Positions 47,501-51,746 of a stretch of DNA of 64,000 bases are shown here, piece after piece. The notes under the pieces were generated by a model that searched no databases, had not been told where the DNA came from, and worked only from the letters and a program-made list of their open reading frames with translations. Source of the stretch: Lytechinus pictus (Eukaryota; Echinodermata; Echinoidea; Temnopleuroida; Toxopneustidae); assembly GCF_037042905.1 (NCBI RefSeq), contig NC_087261.1, positions 10,563,717 through 10,627,716 on the forward strand, written 5' to 3'. Position 1 is the first letter of the stretch, and every line of letters starts with the position of its first letter. A program made the translations under genes and the position numbers.

Positions 47501-49836
47501 TGGTCTCCCATGAAGAAAAGCCATCCATTATAATTATTATCTTTAGTGATCATTATAAATGTGACCAGGCATTGTTGTGCTTTATTATCTATGTATGGTG
47601 TTTTAACGATGCACCAAAACCGTGTATTTTGGTCTGCATGATTTGCCTGTGCAGTGTGTGAGCGTCTTGCACAAAGCACCAAAATCGGATGAATATCAAA
47701 TTCGACTATGCAAAGCACACTGCTCAATATGGTACCGTAGTGCACGATCAAATTCGATATTGCAAAGGCAAATAATCCGGAACAAAATACACACCACAGA
47801 GCTGCCAAGTAGTACGATTTTTCCGTATTTAGTACGTTTTTGCAACCAAAATACGGCAGTACGTTTTTTCTTTAAAAAATAATTTTTTGTATTAAAAAAA
47901 AAAAAAAAAAAAAAAATTCATCTCTATATGTCTCTATTTCATAAAACATACACAAATATGGTTATAAGATCAATGTAATTTCAGGTAACTTGTTTTTTTT
48001 TCAATCATTTTGTAAAAACCAGGGTGAGATATACACAAGTTTTAATGTTTTTTTTTTTCATCTGCAAGAGCAGTGCACATTTTAGCTTGCATGCAGCTTG
48101 AGCGCCGTGATGGGCGAGTGCGCCAAGCATTTTATTATGAAATACACTTTTTTGGGGAAAAATACAAAATATTTATCTCACACGGTAAAAATACTGATTT
48201 TTTTGTCAAAATACTGATTTTGGGGGATAAGAATACTGAAAATGCAAAATACAACTTGGCAGCTCTGACACCATTAAAAGGCGTTATCGTGGAGAGTTCT
48301 GTAACTGCAAACCATGTGTATTATTTGAGCCATATCAGATCCATTGGTTGGTCATAGCTGGTTTGCAAAGATCAATAGAGGAGTGAAGCTTTCCTGCCCA
48401 TCTGATTCAGTGATGGGCTGGCTATACAACTCTCCTACATAGTGTGTTATCAACATCACATCAAGCCATGACATAAGATGGATATCATTTGGTGGTTTTA
48501 AACCACATCGATCACAAGAATCCCTGTTGAATTACAAGAACTATTTCAGGCTAAAAATACCTGTTGATTATATTCGCATTCACACTGCCCTGAAACATAC
48601 CCTTCGGAATAAATTCCTAAAGTTACAAGCATGCGCAGTATGGTCTGAGAAGCAAGCAAGGCGCAAGATTTTAAATTGCTATCTTAGCAGCCACTTACAG
48701 CACCCACGCCCAACTACACGCTGGGCTAATAGTTCCTGTAAATTTGCTTTCACATTGCCCAAATACCTGAGACCTTGGAAAAATCTTTGCGAAAGTTCTT
48801 AGTGGGTATTTTCTTTAGGGGAGATTATGTGTTATTTGCTTTCACACTGCCAAAATTACCTGGTATTTTCTGATCGGGGAACTGACGAACTCCGAGGCAA
48901 TCTGAAACCACCTATAGAGGCAATCTGAAACCACCAAAAGAGGCAAAGGAATTTTAATATTAGGGGAGTGATTCATGGAACTAATGGCCAGTGAATTTCA
49001 CTAACTACTTCATTGGCAAGTGACCCACTGCACAACAGTACTTTACCTTGGCCGTGGCCTGCTATTTTATTTTCCAACCATACGGAAATAAAGTTGTGTC
49101 AAACGAGAAAAAAAAGACACGGTAAATAGAACAACTGTGACTGAATAATTTAAATTTCCCCTGTACATGCTTCATCGGGAAATTATGAATTATTAAATCA
49201 ACAACATCATAGTCAGTGCGCAAAGTGCATAGCATAAAAAGGCAAAATGCTAAGAGTTAAAGCTCATTCTCTCTCACTTTCCCTTTTGCACTTGTGCACT
49301 CCACATAGTTCTTGCTTGTTGCCTCTTTGTGTAATGGCTTACTATGATGATGATTATTTAATAATTTTATAATTTCCTGATTAAGCCTTGGGAAAAAATT
49401 GATTAGATTTTCTCTCTCTAAGGGGGTGTTGCAAAAAAATATCTGCGATCAATTGCAAGTATTCTGTTGCAATTTTACAACTGATAGATCAACGTTAGCT
49501 GTAGCAAATCAGATTAAACTTCTTGTTTCAAGGAGCAAATTAGCAATCAATCACTAATTTGAAATTAACTGCAAGAGATATGATTGATTTAGGGACCAAA
49601 TATTGACTTGCAATTGATCGCAAGTTTTTTGCAACACCCCGTTACAGTTGTTTTATTTATTTACTTTGGTTTTTTTTTCATTAATACAACTGCAATGGCC
49701 ACAGGATCATCATTTACATTGATATTTGTGTCATGTCTTTTTTGCTAGAATAAAACAATCATTTCCTTCTGTATTTTCTCTTTCTTTTTATCTGTAGCAA
49801 CCGGTGCCCCAACCCTGGGCTCCTGAAAACTACTGA
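14488..49836 (+). CDS. EIF3E: EIF3E: eukaryotic translation initiation factor 3 subunit E (INT6), complete, 13 coding exons
   Basis: This is a core subunit of the eIF3 complex, which binds the 40S ribosome and promotes pre-initiation complex and mRNA recruitment in the cytoplasm. Coding exons: 14488-14577, 34563-34622, 36272-36329, 37354-37514, 38678-38782, 39887-40024, 41003-41130, 42369-42489, 42850-42951, 43745-43854, 46116-46218, 46703-46849, 49798-49836. Every intron is GT..AG and the phases join without a break, giving 453 residues (human has 445). The N-terminal eIF3e domain covers about residues 1-135 ([20 protein letters not shown] at the start). The PCI domain lies in the C-terminal half (about residues 220-400), with near-invariant stretches such as [33 protein letters not shown] and [20 protein letters not shown]. 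The segment around residue 268 is two residues shorter than in vertebrates. Intron 1 is 19,985 bp and filled with mobile elements. No polyadenylation site could be fixed with confidence. Confidence 0.96.
14940..15065 (+). repeat. Dispersed repeat, GTGTCTGAAG..ACAGGCT family, copy 1
   Basis: Blocks AAGCCACACTGAAA, GTGTCAGCA and AAAACAGGCT..TTTAGGGGAAAATATGG are shared with about 27495-27595. Copy 1 carries extra GAAGTGAAGAGTGAAGACTG repeats. Non-coding. Confidence 0.5.
15461..16020 (+). repeat. Left outer inverted arm of foldback element 2
   Basis: Pairs with 22620-23196. It contains short sub-palindromes built around GGGGCC, each near an ACGAGTATA word, for example near 15550, 15600, 15640 and 15680. 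This GC-rich patterned block differs from the AT-rich inner arm. Confidence 0.75.
16575..17378 (+). mobile_element. 5'-truncated LINE, reverse transcriptase C-terminus and 3' end
   Basis: The reading frame at 16590-16799 encodes the C-terminal tail of a CR1/L2/Jockey-like reverse transcriptase, with the family hallmark [17 protein letters not shown] and [12 protein letters not shown] before a stop. About 580 bp of 3' UTR follows, including a hairpin (GGGGCTTGCC..AAGCTTTGCTTTT..GGCAAG.CCC) and a terminal tandem repeat of AATCA units at about 17351-17378. Everything upstream of the last roughly 70 residues is missing, as expected from incomplete reverse transcription. It sits inside the AT-rich arm of foldback element 2. 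Confidence 0.8.
17516..18487 (+). mobile_element. 972 bp repeat with short inverted ends and AGGTCAAAGGTCA units, copy 1
   Basis: Begins GTCTCACCTGCATAGCAGAG and ends with GATGCAGGTGAGACGGCCAG..CACTTGTT. TCTCACCTGCAT and ATGCAGGTGAGA are inverted near-terminal repeats. A GGCGGC run near the left end is followed by about five diverged units of roughly 160-190 bp, each with CATCATAACTT.., AATCAAGTAT..TGAACATCCTG and a GGTCA cluster. It is almost identical to 26476-27446. It interrupts the AT-rich array of foldback 2 between CATTCGTTTTT and AATTTTTTTTATG, which are contiguous in uninterrupted copies. No transposase. Confidence 0.8.
18603..18803. mobile_element. Small MITE with GGCGGCGGAAGC ends
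   Basis: CATTGGCGGCGGAAGCC on the left and GCTTCCGCCGCCTATGG on the right are inverted. The roughly 200 bp interior holds G runs, an A run and C runs. It lies in the core of foldback element 2. Confidence 0.55.
18804..21079. other. Core of foldback element 2: no recognised gene
   Basis: AT-rich with C and G homopolymer runs (about 19573 and 19751). A fragment at about 19389-19480 matches one end of the TTAA element at 51165 (shared GGGATGGTCCG..GAAAGTATTTATAGCTTAA). Reading frames are short and do not resemble a transposase. Confidence 0.4.
21080..21642. mobile_element. TIR MITE, TTAA-type family A, copy 2
   Basis: Flanked by TTAA at 21076-21079 and 21643-21646. Inverted ends contain AACAAAAAAATTTATTTGAATAAA and, opposite, TTTATTCAAATCAACATTTTTT, plus paired AAAATAAGAAAGTTATAACAT / CACAACTTTCTTATTTTACATC blocks. 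Same family as 9571-10206. TTAA target duplication is typical of piggyBac-like elements. No transposase. Confidence 0.7.
21700..22620. repeat. AT-rich tandem array, right inner arm of foldback 2
   Basis: At least five units of about 145-165 bp, each holding GAAAACAAATGA.TTAAATGAT, then an ATAAATACATTAATTAAT region, then TTCCACA.ATAAAAA and a CTCTGACTCTCT tail. Units near 22125 and 22270 are nearly identical, so part of the array is a recent expansion. The complement forms the left inner arm. Confidence 0.75.
22620..23196 (-). repeat. Right outer inverted arm of foldback element 2
   Basis: Reverse complement of 15461-16020. Differences are few: length of the C run near 22681, TATGATCGATTACAATTTTTTTC versus the left copy, and single substitutions. 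High arm identity suggests either recent insertion or arm-to-arm conversion. Confidence 0.75.
23197..25857. other. EIF3E intron 1 segment without recognised mobile element or exon
   Basis: Mostly unique-looking AT-rich sequence. A moderately GC-rich patch is at 23360-23470. The short frames on both strands (for example 24198-24583 and 23693-23968) lack motifs, and the first ends in a C/A homopolymer, so none is called as a gene. Confidence 0.4.
25115..25245. promoter_or_regulatory. Candidate regulatory patch (CACGTG E-box and TGACGTCA CRE)
   Basis: Within 110 bp there are a CpG-rich word (GCGTCGCGCCACGC, 25127-25140), a canonical E-box CACGTG at about 25174, and a perfect cyclic-AMP response element TGACGTCA at about 25224. 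A further TGACGTCA-like TTGACGTCAG lies near 25417. This is a plausible intronic enhancer or alternative promoter of EIF3E, but only motif matches support it. Confidence 0.25.
25858..26474 (+). repeat. Segmental duplication unit, copy 1
   Basis: Runs from AAAAATGTGATCTGAATT to CTCCAGACACCCTA..GAGAGCC and is nearly identical, same orientation, to 27592-28205. An inverted, partial third copy is split across about 32920-33140 and 33850-33990. The gap between copies 1 and 2 is filled by the 971 bp element at 26476. Non-coding. Confidence 0.75.
26476..27446 (+). mobile_element. 971 bp repeat with short inverted ends and AGGTCAAAGGTCA units, copy 2
   Basis: Nearly identical to 17516-18487 over its full length, with the same GTCTCACCTGCAT start and CCACTTGTT end, and with isolated differences such as AAGGTCAAAGGTCA here against AAGGTCAAATGTCA in the third unit of copy 1. 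Both are preceded by a T run. Near identity within one intron means recent transposition or gene conversion. Confidence 0.8.
27495..27595 (+). repeat. Dispersed repeat, GTGTCTGAAG..ACAGGCT family, copy 2
   Basis: Shares GGTGTCTGAAGCCACACTGA and TTTTAGGGGAAAATATGGC with about 14940-15065 near the start of the same intron. Confidence 0.5.
27592..28205 (+). repeat. Segmental duplication unit, copy 2
   Basis: Near-identical to 25858-26474. It differs by small indels such as an extra ATATATGT after GGCATGT near 27640 and loss of CCTA before GGATTATT near 27700. It ends TCCAGACACCCTAATGAGAG. Confidence 0.75.
28206..29224. other. EIF3E intron 1 segment with short AGAGCTTTTT repeats and a GT tract
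   Basis: GGAGAGC / GGGGAGCTTTTT words recur at 28720-28815, and TTTCGGGGGCTC occurs twice at 28990-29035. A GT-rich microsatellite lies at 29155-29203. No gene is recognised. Confidence 0.4.
29225..30900. repeat. Diverged 1.7 kb inverted repeat
   Basis: Blocks of the left half recur reverse-complemented in the right half: GATCTCCATAAAAATT with TTCTGTGGAGATCTGCG; GAGTCTAAATTTGGTGA with TCACCGAATTTAGACTC; GAAACAGAAAATCACCATCA with GATGGTGATTTTCCGTTTC; and GTTTGATGATTTATTGTCTGATA with its complement near 30530. The arms are old (many differences). The centre, about 30070-30180, holds an intact small hairpin with TTTCGGGGGCGACAT arms and GC-rich GCGCGC words at 30230-30310. Confidence 0.6.
30136..30176. 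repeat. Perfect short hairpin TTTCGGGGGCGACAT
   Basis: A 15-base arm TTTCGGGGGCGACAT and its exact complement ATGTCGCCCCCGAAA are separated by about 9 bases. It lies close to the centre of the diverged 1.7 kb inverted repeat. Confidence 0.6.
30901..31567. other. EIF3E intron 1 segment, no recognised feature
   Basis: AT-rich with T runs near 31080 and 31190 and CT-rich words at 31120. GCCCCTGG / CCAGGGGC words at 31455-31515 form a small inverted pair. No exon-like sequence. Confidence 0.35.
31568..31957 (+). repeat. Dispersed repeat of about 390 bp, copy 2
   Basis: Homologous to 3735-4132 in the same orientation, from CAGTAGAGGCGCACGGCC to GCAAAGCAAGTCTCCAAT. It continues into CCCATATTGGAGAGAGTCTCC and is immediately followed by the 864 bp palindrome, which may have inserted into it. 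Confidence 0.6.
31998..32861. mobile_element. 864 bp near-complete palindrome (hairpin MITE) with TA flanks
   Basis: The left half is complementary to the right half almost throughout. Ends read GCCTGGAGGCTTCTGGGGAG and CTCCCCAGAAGCCTCCAGGC and are flanked by TA at 31996-31997 and 32862-32863. Internal pairs include TACCCCCAGTTTTTAATAAA with its complement at about 32650-32680, and GTAGAGCTGCCAACTTAGAT with ATCTAAGTTGGCAGCTCTAC. The small unpaired centre is at about 32425. Arms of about 420 bp differ at scattered positions. It has no coding capacity. In the EIF3E pre-mRNA it would fold into a very long hairpin. Confidence 0.8.
32920..33990 (-). repeat. Broken inverted copy of the segmental duplication unit
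   Basis: About 32925-33140 (GGGTGTCTGGAGAAAAAT, TTGAAGAGAATTA, GATTTTCAGCATTTTTCTGCCATAG) and 33850-33990 (CAAATCCAAATTATTAGCTTTCGAGAGCTGTTA) match the reverse complement of parts of 25858-26474. The intervening DNA carries a 40 bp direct repeat, TTTTGCAGCTTTTCAATTCA and following bases, at about 33658 and 33859. Confidence 0.5.
33991..34482 (+). repeat. Tandem duplication of a roughly 200 bp unit just before EIF3E exon 2
   Basis: Units at 33991-34192 and 34279-34482 share AAAGGGGAAGTT.ACCCTGACA, TAGCAGAAAAATAATATACAAATATACCAGG and AATTCCCTCTATACTTTCAAAA. The GGGGAAGTTCACCCTGACA opening is also the end of the element at 52655-53316, so each unit is probably a truncated copy of that MITE. Unit 2 ends 80 bp before exon 2. 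Confidence 0.65.
34563..34622 (+). CDS. EIF3E: EIF3E coding exon 2
   Basis: Encodes residues 31-50: [20 protein letters not shown]. Acceptor TTCGCAG, donor GTAAGA. Phase 0 at both ends. Confidence 0.95.
34660..35382. mobile_element. TIR MITE in EIF3E intron 2 (CCTGGGG..CAGTATTCTG ends)
   Basis: The left end CCTGGGGTGGTATTCTGGAA is inverted at the right end as TTCAGAATACTGCCCCAGG. Inner complementary blocks include CATAACTTTTGTCATAAATTTTG with a ..TTTGTGACAAAAGTTATG counterpart. Interior of about 600 bp with no transposase. Confidence 0.65.
35879..36042. mobile_element. Hairpin MITE, TAACACAAAGG family, copy 1
   Basis: TCCTGGGCTCCGTAACACAA at the left pairs with TTGTGTTATGGAGCCCAGG at the right, with further pairing of GGTTTGCGAT / ATCGCTAATC. 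It stands head to tail with a related copy at 36043. Located in EIF3E intron 2, about 230 bp before exon 3. Confidence 0.65.
36043..36173. mobile_element. Hairpin MITE, TAACACAAAGG family, copy 2
   Basis: GGTCCCGTAACACAAAGGTT at the left and TTTTGTGTTACGGGCCCC at the right are inverted. Inner GATTAATCGC and ACGATCATTGC partly pair. Directly abuts copy 1. Related hairpins: 53334-53456 and 55637-55806. Confidence 0.65.
36272..36329 (+). CDS. EIF3E: EIF3E coding exon 3
   Basis: Encodes [19 protein letters not shown] plus the first base of the next codon. Acceptor TGTAG, donor GTAAGT; ends in phase 1. Confidence 0.95.
37130..37200 (-). repeat. SINE body fragment
   Basis: ACCCAGGTGAGGTGAATGGGTACC is the reverse complement of GGTACCCATTTACCTCACCTGGGT, found in the SINE bodies at 41790-41815 and 52980-53005. 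Only this fragment is recognisable. Confidence 0.45.
37354..37514 (+). CDS. EIF3E: EIF3E coding exon 4
   Basis: Completes a Thr codon and encodes [29 protein letters not shown], the latter half of the N-terminal domain. Acceptor CTACAG, donor GTAAGT; ends in phase 0. Confidence 0.95.
38081..38365. mobile_element. Hairpin MITE, GAATTCACAAAGGTGG family, copy 1
   Basis: GAATTCACAAAGGTGGTTTT at the left is inverted as AAAACCACCTTTGTGAATTC at the right. ACCATGGGTTCAAC.GTTGAACCCATGGT forms a second palindrome near the right end. Body blocks AACCACGGCAACAGGC and TGGCGCACTGTGACAAAAGC are shared with 40353-40778. In EIF3E intron 4. Confidence 0.7.
38678..38782 (+). CDS. EIF3E: EIF3E coding exon 5
   Basis: Encodes 35 residues, starting [20 protein letters not shown] and ending YLNFHRTL. 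Acceptor TTTCAG, donor GTAAGC; phase 0 at both ends. Confidence 0.95.
38992..39758. mobile_element. TTAA-flanked TIR MITE with internal GGTTGAATCAACC palindromes
   Basis: TTAA at 38988-38991 and 39759-39762. Ends CCCTAAACTGACCGGG and, inverted, CCCTAACTAGACCGGG. Just inside each end is a perfect palindrome, a G run, GGTTGAATCAACC, then a C run. The 767 bp interior has no transposase. In EIF3E intron 5. Confidence 0.75.
39887..40024 (+). CDS. EIF3E: EIF3E coding exon 6
   Basis: Encodes 46 residues, with [20 protein letters not shown] matching a highly conserved family stretch. Acceptor TTTAG, donor GTAAGT; phase 0 at both ends. Confidence 0.95.
40353..40778. mobile_element. Large hairpin MITE, GAATTCACAAAGGTGG family, copy 2
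   Basis: A palindrome of about 426 bp: GGCCCAAATTCACAAATGTG at the left is inverted as CACATTTGTGAATTCGGGCC at the right, with near-continuous pairing through CAGTGCGCCAAATTGAC / GTCAATTTGGCGCACTG to a loop at about 40545-40575. GGACTCATGAATAAAA is repeated twice at the loop. In EIF3E intron 6. Confidence 0.75.
41003..41130 (+). CDS. EIF3E: EIF3E coding exon 7
   Basis: Encodes [27 protein letters not shown] plus two bases of the next codon, at the entry to the PCI region. Acceptor CTGCAG, donor GTAAGT; ends in phase 2. Confidence 0.95.
41520..41664 (+). mobile_element. tRNA-derived SINE fragment, + strand
   Basis: A diverged B-box-like GTTAGAACCCCACC at about 41590 is followed by CTCTGGCAAGGCGTAAAT, which corresponds to CTTTGGCAAGGCGTTTAT in the neighbouring SINE. 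Ends in an AATAAT run shared with the opposite copy. 3' truncated. Confidence 0.5.
41665..41940 (-). mobile_element. tRNA-derived SINE, - strand
   Basis: On the - strand an A-box-like TGGCTCGGTGGA (41915-41926) and a B box GGTTCAAATCCC (41871-41882) stand about 32 bases apart, as in a tRNA-derived RNA polymerase III promoter. A tRNA-unrelated body follows (CTTTGGCAAGGCG, CCAGGTGTAGTAAATGGGTA), then AGCGCTTAGAAACATTTGTA and a final ATT triplet tail. In EIF3E intron 7, tail to tail with another SINE. Confidence 0.75.
42005..42420 (+). repeat. Tandem array containing the EIF3E exon 8 acceptor, four copies
   Basis: A unit of about 85-90 bp (TATAATAAGAACTATTC.., CATTGTCACACATTGTATAG, then ATACCTGAATGCAATCCAGA..CATCCTGC) is repeated; the acceptor-linked exon starts are at about 42099, 42189, 42279 and 42369. 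Only the last copy runs into the true exon 8. The upstream copies reproduce the intron end, the AG and about 45 coding bases, but lead to in-frame stops (GTATAA) after copies 2 and 3; copy 1 reads through into copy 2. Confidence 0.85.
42369..42489 (+). CDS. EIF3E: EIF3E coding exon 8
   Basis: Completes an Ala codon and encodes [20 protein letters not shown].., ending VRAIQQ. This start is chosen because only this copy of the array continues in frame. Relative to the vertebrate protein, two residues are missing near NKGRRRQ. Acceptor TATAG, donor GTAAAT; ends in phase 0. Confidence 0.93.
42623..42768. mobile_element. Small hairpin MITE in EIF3E intron 8
   Basis: CAGGCCTCGTTGTATAAAAG at the left is inverted as a TTTTATGCAACGGGGCCCTG block at the right. 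Inner ATGGTAAC words also pair. Confidence 0.6.
42850..42951 (+). CDS. EIF3E: EIF3E coding exon 9
   Basis: Encodes 34 residues, [20 protein letters not shown] and [14 protein letters not shown], in the PCI domain. Acceptor AACAG, donor GTGAGT; phase 0 at both ends. Confidence 0.95.
43002..43264. mobile_element. TIR MITE, CTTACAAAGAGTTACGAT family, copy 1
   Basis: GGCCCTGTCTTACAAAGAGT at the left is inverted as ACTCTTTGTAAGACTGGGCC at the right. The family relative is 47168-47441 in intron 12; both contain ACAACTATGGAAA / GCAACTATGGAAA and ACATGTTGGTTAAAATATTTTCTAG-like blocks. In EIF3E intron 9. Confidence 0.7.
43745..43854 (+). CDS. EIF3E: EIF3E coding exon 10
   Basis: Encodes [36 protein letters not shown] plus two bases of the next codon (PCI domain). 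Acceptor CATAG, donor GTAAGT; ends in phase 2. Confidence 0.95.
44105..44236. repeat. Small inverted repeat GTGTCAGTGCAAGAACGCCC
   Basis: GTGTCAGTGCAAGAACGCCC at the left is inverted as GGGCATTCTTGCACCAACAC at the right. A further internal copy pair (AACGCCCTTA, ACACCCTTAGCA) suggests a compact hairpin. In EIF3E intron 10. Confidence 0.5.
44644..45451. mobile_element. TIR MITE with GGGACAGTGATTTTCCG ends
   Basis: The left end GGGACAGTGATTTTCCG is inverted as CGGAAAATCACTGTCCC at the right, with TA next to each end. Next to the ends are direct repeats of TTTTCCGTTTCA. The interior has CCGGCCGGGTACGGTACCGG palindromes near 45150 and a CCGCCATCTTGG YY1-like word near 45021. No transposase. In EIF3E intron 10. 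Confidence 0.7.
45509..45625 (+). repeat. Dispersed repeat GAGCCATATCA..CTATACAAC, copy 1
   Basis: Nearly identical to 48327-48440: GTTTGCAAAGAT.AATAGAGGAGTGAAG, then TTCCTGC.CATCTGATTCAGTGATGGG. The two copies are 2.8 kb apart, in introns 10 and 12. Confidence 0.65.
45788..46125 (+). repeat. Tandem duplication reaching the EIF3E exon 11 acceptor
   Basis: Unit 1 (about 45788-45950) and unit 2 (about 45987-46125) share ATCAGATCAGACCAAA.CAA, ATGGTAACAATTA..AACCATGATT.TAAAGC, TCGATAACC / TTGATAACC and TTTCTCCTTTCT.TCTTA. Unit 2 ends in the true acceptor CATAG; unit 1 reproduces the pyrimidine tract and then TGCGTCAG at the matching place. Confidence 0.7.
46116..46218 (+). CDS. EIF3E: EIF3E coding exon 11
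   Basis: Completes an Asn codon and encodes [20 protein letters not shown] and [14 protein letters not shown], the winged-helix end of the PCI domain. Acceptor CATAG, donor GTAAGT; ends in phase 0. Confidence 0.95.
46703..46849 (+). CDS. EIF3E: EIF3E coding exon 12
   Basis: Encodes 49 residues, [25 protein letters not shown], the conserved end of the PCI region plus the C-terminal helix. Acceptor TATAG, donor GTAAGC; phase 0 at both ends. Confidence 0.95.
47168..47441. mobile_element. TIR MITE, CTTACAAAGAGTTACGAT family, copy 2
   Basis: GGGGCCCCATCTTTCAAAGA at the left is inverted as TTCTTTGTAAGACGGGGCC at the right, with inner pairing GATTGATAAGATCAATCG / CGATTGATTGGATCAATCG. In EIF3E intron 12. 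A relative is in intron 9. Confidence 0.7.
47798..48266. mobile_element. MITE, AGAGCTGCCAAGTAGTACG family, copy 1
   Basis: AGAGCTGCCAAGT at the left and ACTTGGCAGCTCT at the right are inverted. Body blocks AAAATACGGCAGTACGTTTT, ATCTCTATATGTCTCTATTT and CGCCAAGCATTTTATTATGA are shared with 50535-51049. Contains an A run of about 20 at 47895. In EIF3E intron 12. Confidence 0.7.
48327..48440 (+). repeat. Dispersed repeat GAGCCATATCA..CTATACAAC, copy 2
   Basis: Near-identical partner of 45509-45625, same orientation. Confidence 0.65.
48520..49010 (+). repeat. Region with repeated TTCACACTGCC words
   Basis: CATTCACACTGCC, CTTTCACATTGCC and CTTTCACACTGCC occur near 48581, 48749 and 48838, each followed after a few bases by an ATACC/TTACCTG word. 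A diverged repeat seems likely, but its boundaries are not visible. No exon-like sequence. Confidence 0.35.
49422..49641. mobile_element. Hairpin MITE GGGGGTGTTGCAAAAAA
   Basis: GGGGGTGTTGCAAAAAAATA is inverted as TTTTTTGCAACACCCC. GCGATCAATTGCAAGT and ACTTGCAATTGATCGC also pair. A related sequence with GTTGCAAGAAACTTGCATTTGATCGCAAG is at 53476-53690. In EIF3E intron 12. Confidence 0.7.
49798..49836 (+). CDS. EIF3E: EIF3E coding exon 13 and stop
   Basis: Encodes [12 protein letters not shown] followed by TGA at 49834-49836. The tail is poorly conserved in the family apart from the Trp and a terminal Tyr. Acceptor CTGTAG. Confidence 0.9.
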   Translation, partial: QPVPQPWAPENY

Positions 49837-50074
49837 GGGCGCCATCACCCACCAACCATCTAGAGCTAGGATCGCGTAATTTATTTATCCCTTTCTCTAC
49901 TTATTCTAATTGTATGTGAAGTCACGTTATGAATAGTCAAATTTACTCAAACTTTGACTGCATCTTTCCAATGTTAGGTTATATCTTCCATGTTTTCTGC
50001 ATTAAATGTGTGTGGGGGAGATCTGGTGGAGTAAAGCTAATTTTCTTTTCTATTCATAAGGACCATTACTCGTA
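49837..50074 (+). other. EIF3E: Probable start of EIF3E 3' UTR
   Basis: Non-repetitive sequence following the stop codon. ATTAAA at about 50003 is the first plausible polyadenylation-signal variant; no canonical AATAAA is obvious nearby. The end of the transcript is not determined. Confidence 0.35.
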
Positions 50075-50324
50075 GGCCTGTATGCTCGAAAGAGGTTGTA
50101 ATTGTACCATGATACATAATAATAATAATTATTATAATAACCATGGACTATGCATATTTTTAAACATAATTACACTTATTTCATCATGTACACTATGAAA
50201 AGTACAATTAAATGAACGCTTTTGGCAAAGGGCGCTAAAAGGGAAGCGCGATTATACAAGAAATAGGCATAAACCATGGCTTTGCACCATGGTACAATTG
50301 AAACCTCTTTCAAGAATATGGGCC
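50075..50324. mobile_element. TIR MITE GGCCTGTATGCTCGAAAGAGG
   Basis: GGCCTGTATGCTCGAAAGAG at the left is inverted as CTCTTTCAAGAATATGGGCC at the right, with TTGTACCATG / CATGGTACAA inside. An (ATA)n run lies at 50115-50140. It may lie in the EIF3E 3' UTR. Confidence 0.65.
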
Positions 50325-50534
50325 GTCCAGGCCAATTGTTCATATGAAACGCTATTCAGAACATCTTACTACGTAAATAGCTGGAGTAACATGCAATCAT
50401 GAAAATTACCTTGCTATTGATAATAACTTCTATTTGTGGTGTATGACTGGGTTAGCAACAGAGCCTTGTAAGAAGCATGTTTCAGGATGGGGCTATGGCT
50501 TCATTATACAGAAATTAGTTGTATGTGTGAAGGA

Positions 50535-51049
50535 AGACCTGCCAACCAGTACGTTTTAGCCGTATTTAGTACGCTTTTGCAACCAAAATACGGCAGTACG
50601 TTTTTTCTTTGAAAAATACGTTTTTTTTTGTACTAAATCGTAATTTATTGAGAAAAATAATCTCTATATGTCTCTATTTCATAAAACGTACACAAATATG
50701 GTTATTAGATCAATGTAATTTCAGGTAACTTATTTTTTTTTCAATCATTTTGTTAAAACCAGGGTGAAGATGTACACATGTTTTAATGTTTTTTTTTCAT
50801 CTGCAAGAGCAGTGCGCATTTAGCTTGCATGCAGCTTGAGTGCCGCGATGAGCGAGTGCGCCAAGCATTTTATTATGAAATACACTTTTTTTTGGGAAAA
50901 ATACAGTTTTTTAAATCACAGAATACAGTTTTTCATTCCCAGAGGTTGGCAGGTCTGCATATTTATCTCACACGGTAAATTTTTTTGGTCAAAATACTGA
51001 TTTTGGGGGATAAGAATACTGAAAATGAAAAATACAACTTGGCAGCTCT
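50535..51049. mobile_element. MITE, AGAGCTGCCAAGTAGTACG family, copy 2 with a doubled right end
   Basis: AGACCTGCCAACC at the left is inverted as GGTTGGCAGGTCT at about 50944-50957. The sequence then continues with CATATTTATCTCACACGGTAAA..AACTTGGCAGCTCTG, which is the right end seen in copy 1. So this copy carries two right-end-like segments in tandem. Confidence 0.65.
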
Positions 51050-51164
51050 GTGTAGGACACATTGGTTGTCTATCGGTTGCATGTCTTATCGATTGAACCT
51101 CTGTACATTACTTCCTCCACCAAATGGTATGGTGTTATATATGTATAATCAACATTTGGATTAA

Positions 51165-51746
51165 AGGGATGGTCCGGGCTGAAAGTATTTATAGCTTAAC
51201 AAATAGAGTAGAATTCACTGAGCAAAATGCCGAAAATTTCATCAAAATCGGATAACAAATAACAAAGTTATTGAATTTTAAAGTTTAGCAATATTTTGTG
51301 AAAACAGTCGTCATGAATATTCATTAGGTGGGCTGATGATGTCACATCTCCACTTGTTCTTTTGTATTTTATTATATGAAATTAGGTTTATTCAAATTTT
51401 TTCCTCTAAGAACTAGAAAAATTGAATTGACAATTGATTTAGTGCATTAGATATTTATTGCTGCAACTTATTTCATTATAAAAGAGACATATTATTCACA
51501 CAAGTATGAAATAATGAAAAAAATATGATTTTATGTAATAACATAAGAAAACGGAAAGTGGAGATGTGACATCATCATCCCATCTAATGAATATCCATGA
51601 CGACTGTTTTCACAAAATATTGCTAAACTTTAAACTTCAATAACTTTATTATTTGTTATCCGATTTTGATGAAATTTTCAGCATTTTGCTCAGTGAATTC
51701 AACTCTATGTATTAAGATATGAATATTTTCAGCCCGGACCATCCCT
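51165..51746. mobile_element. TTAA-flanked TIR MITE, AGGGATGGTCCGGGCTGAAA family
   Basis: TTAA at 51161-51164 and 51747-51750. The left end AGGGATGGTCCGGGCTGAAA is perfectly inverted at the right end, and the arms extend about 200 bp, with paired CATCAAAATCGGATAACAAA and ACAGTCGTCATGAATATTCA blocks. A fragment of the family is at 19389-19480. A piggyBac-type target site is suggested. No transposase. Confidence 0.85.

Noticed and set aside
47215..47808. 197-codon open frame on the - strand
   Set aside because: It overlaps the hairpin MITE at 47168-47441, lies in a transcribed intron of EIF3E on the other strand, and shows no recognisable domain.
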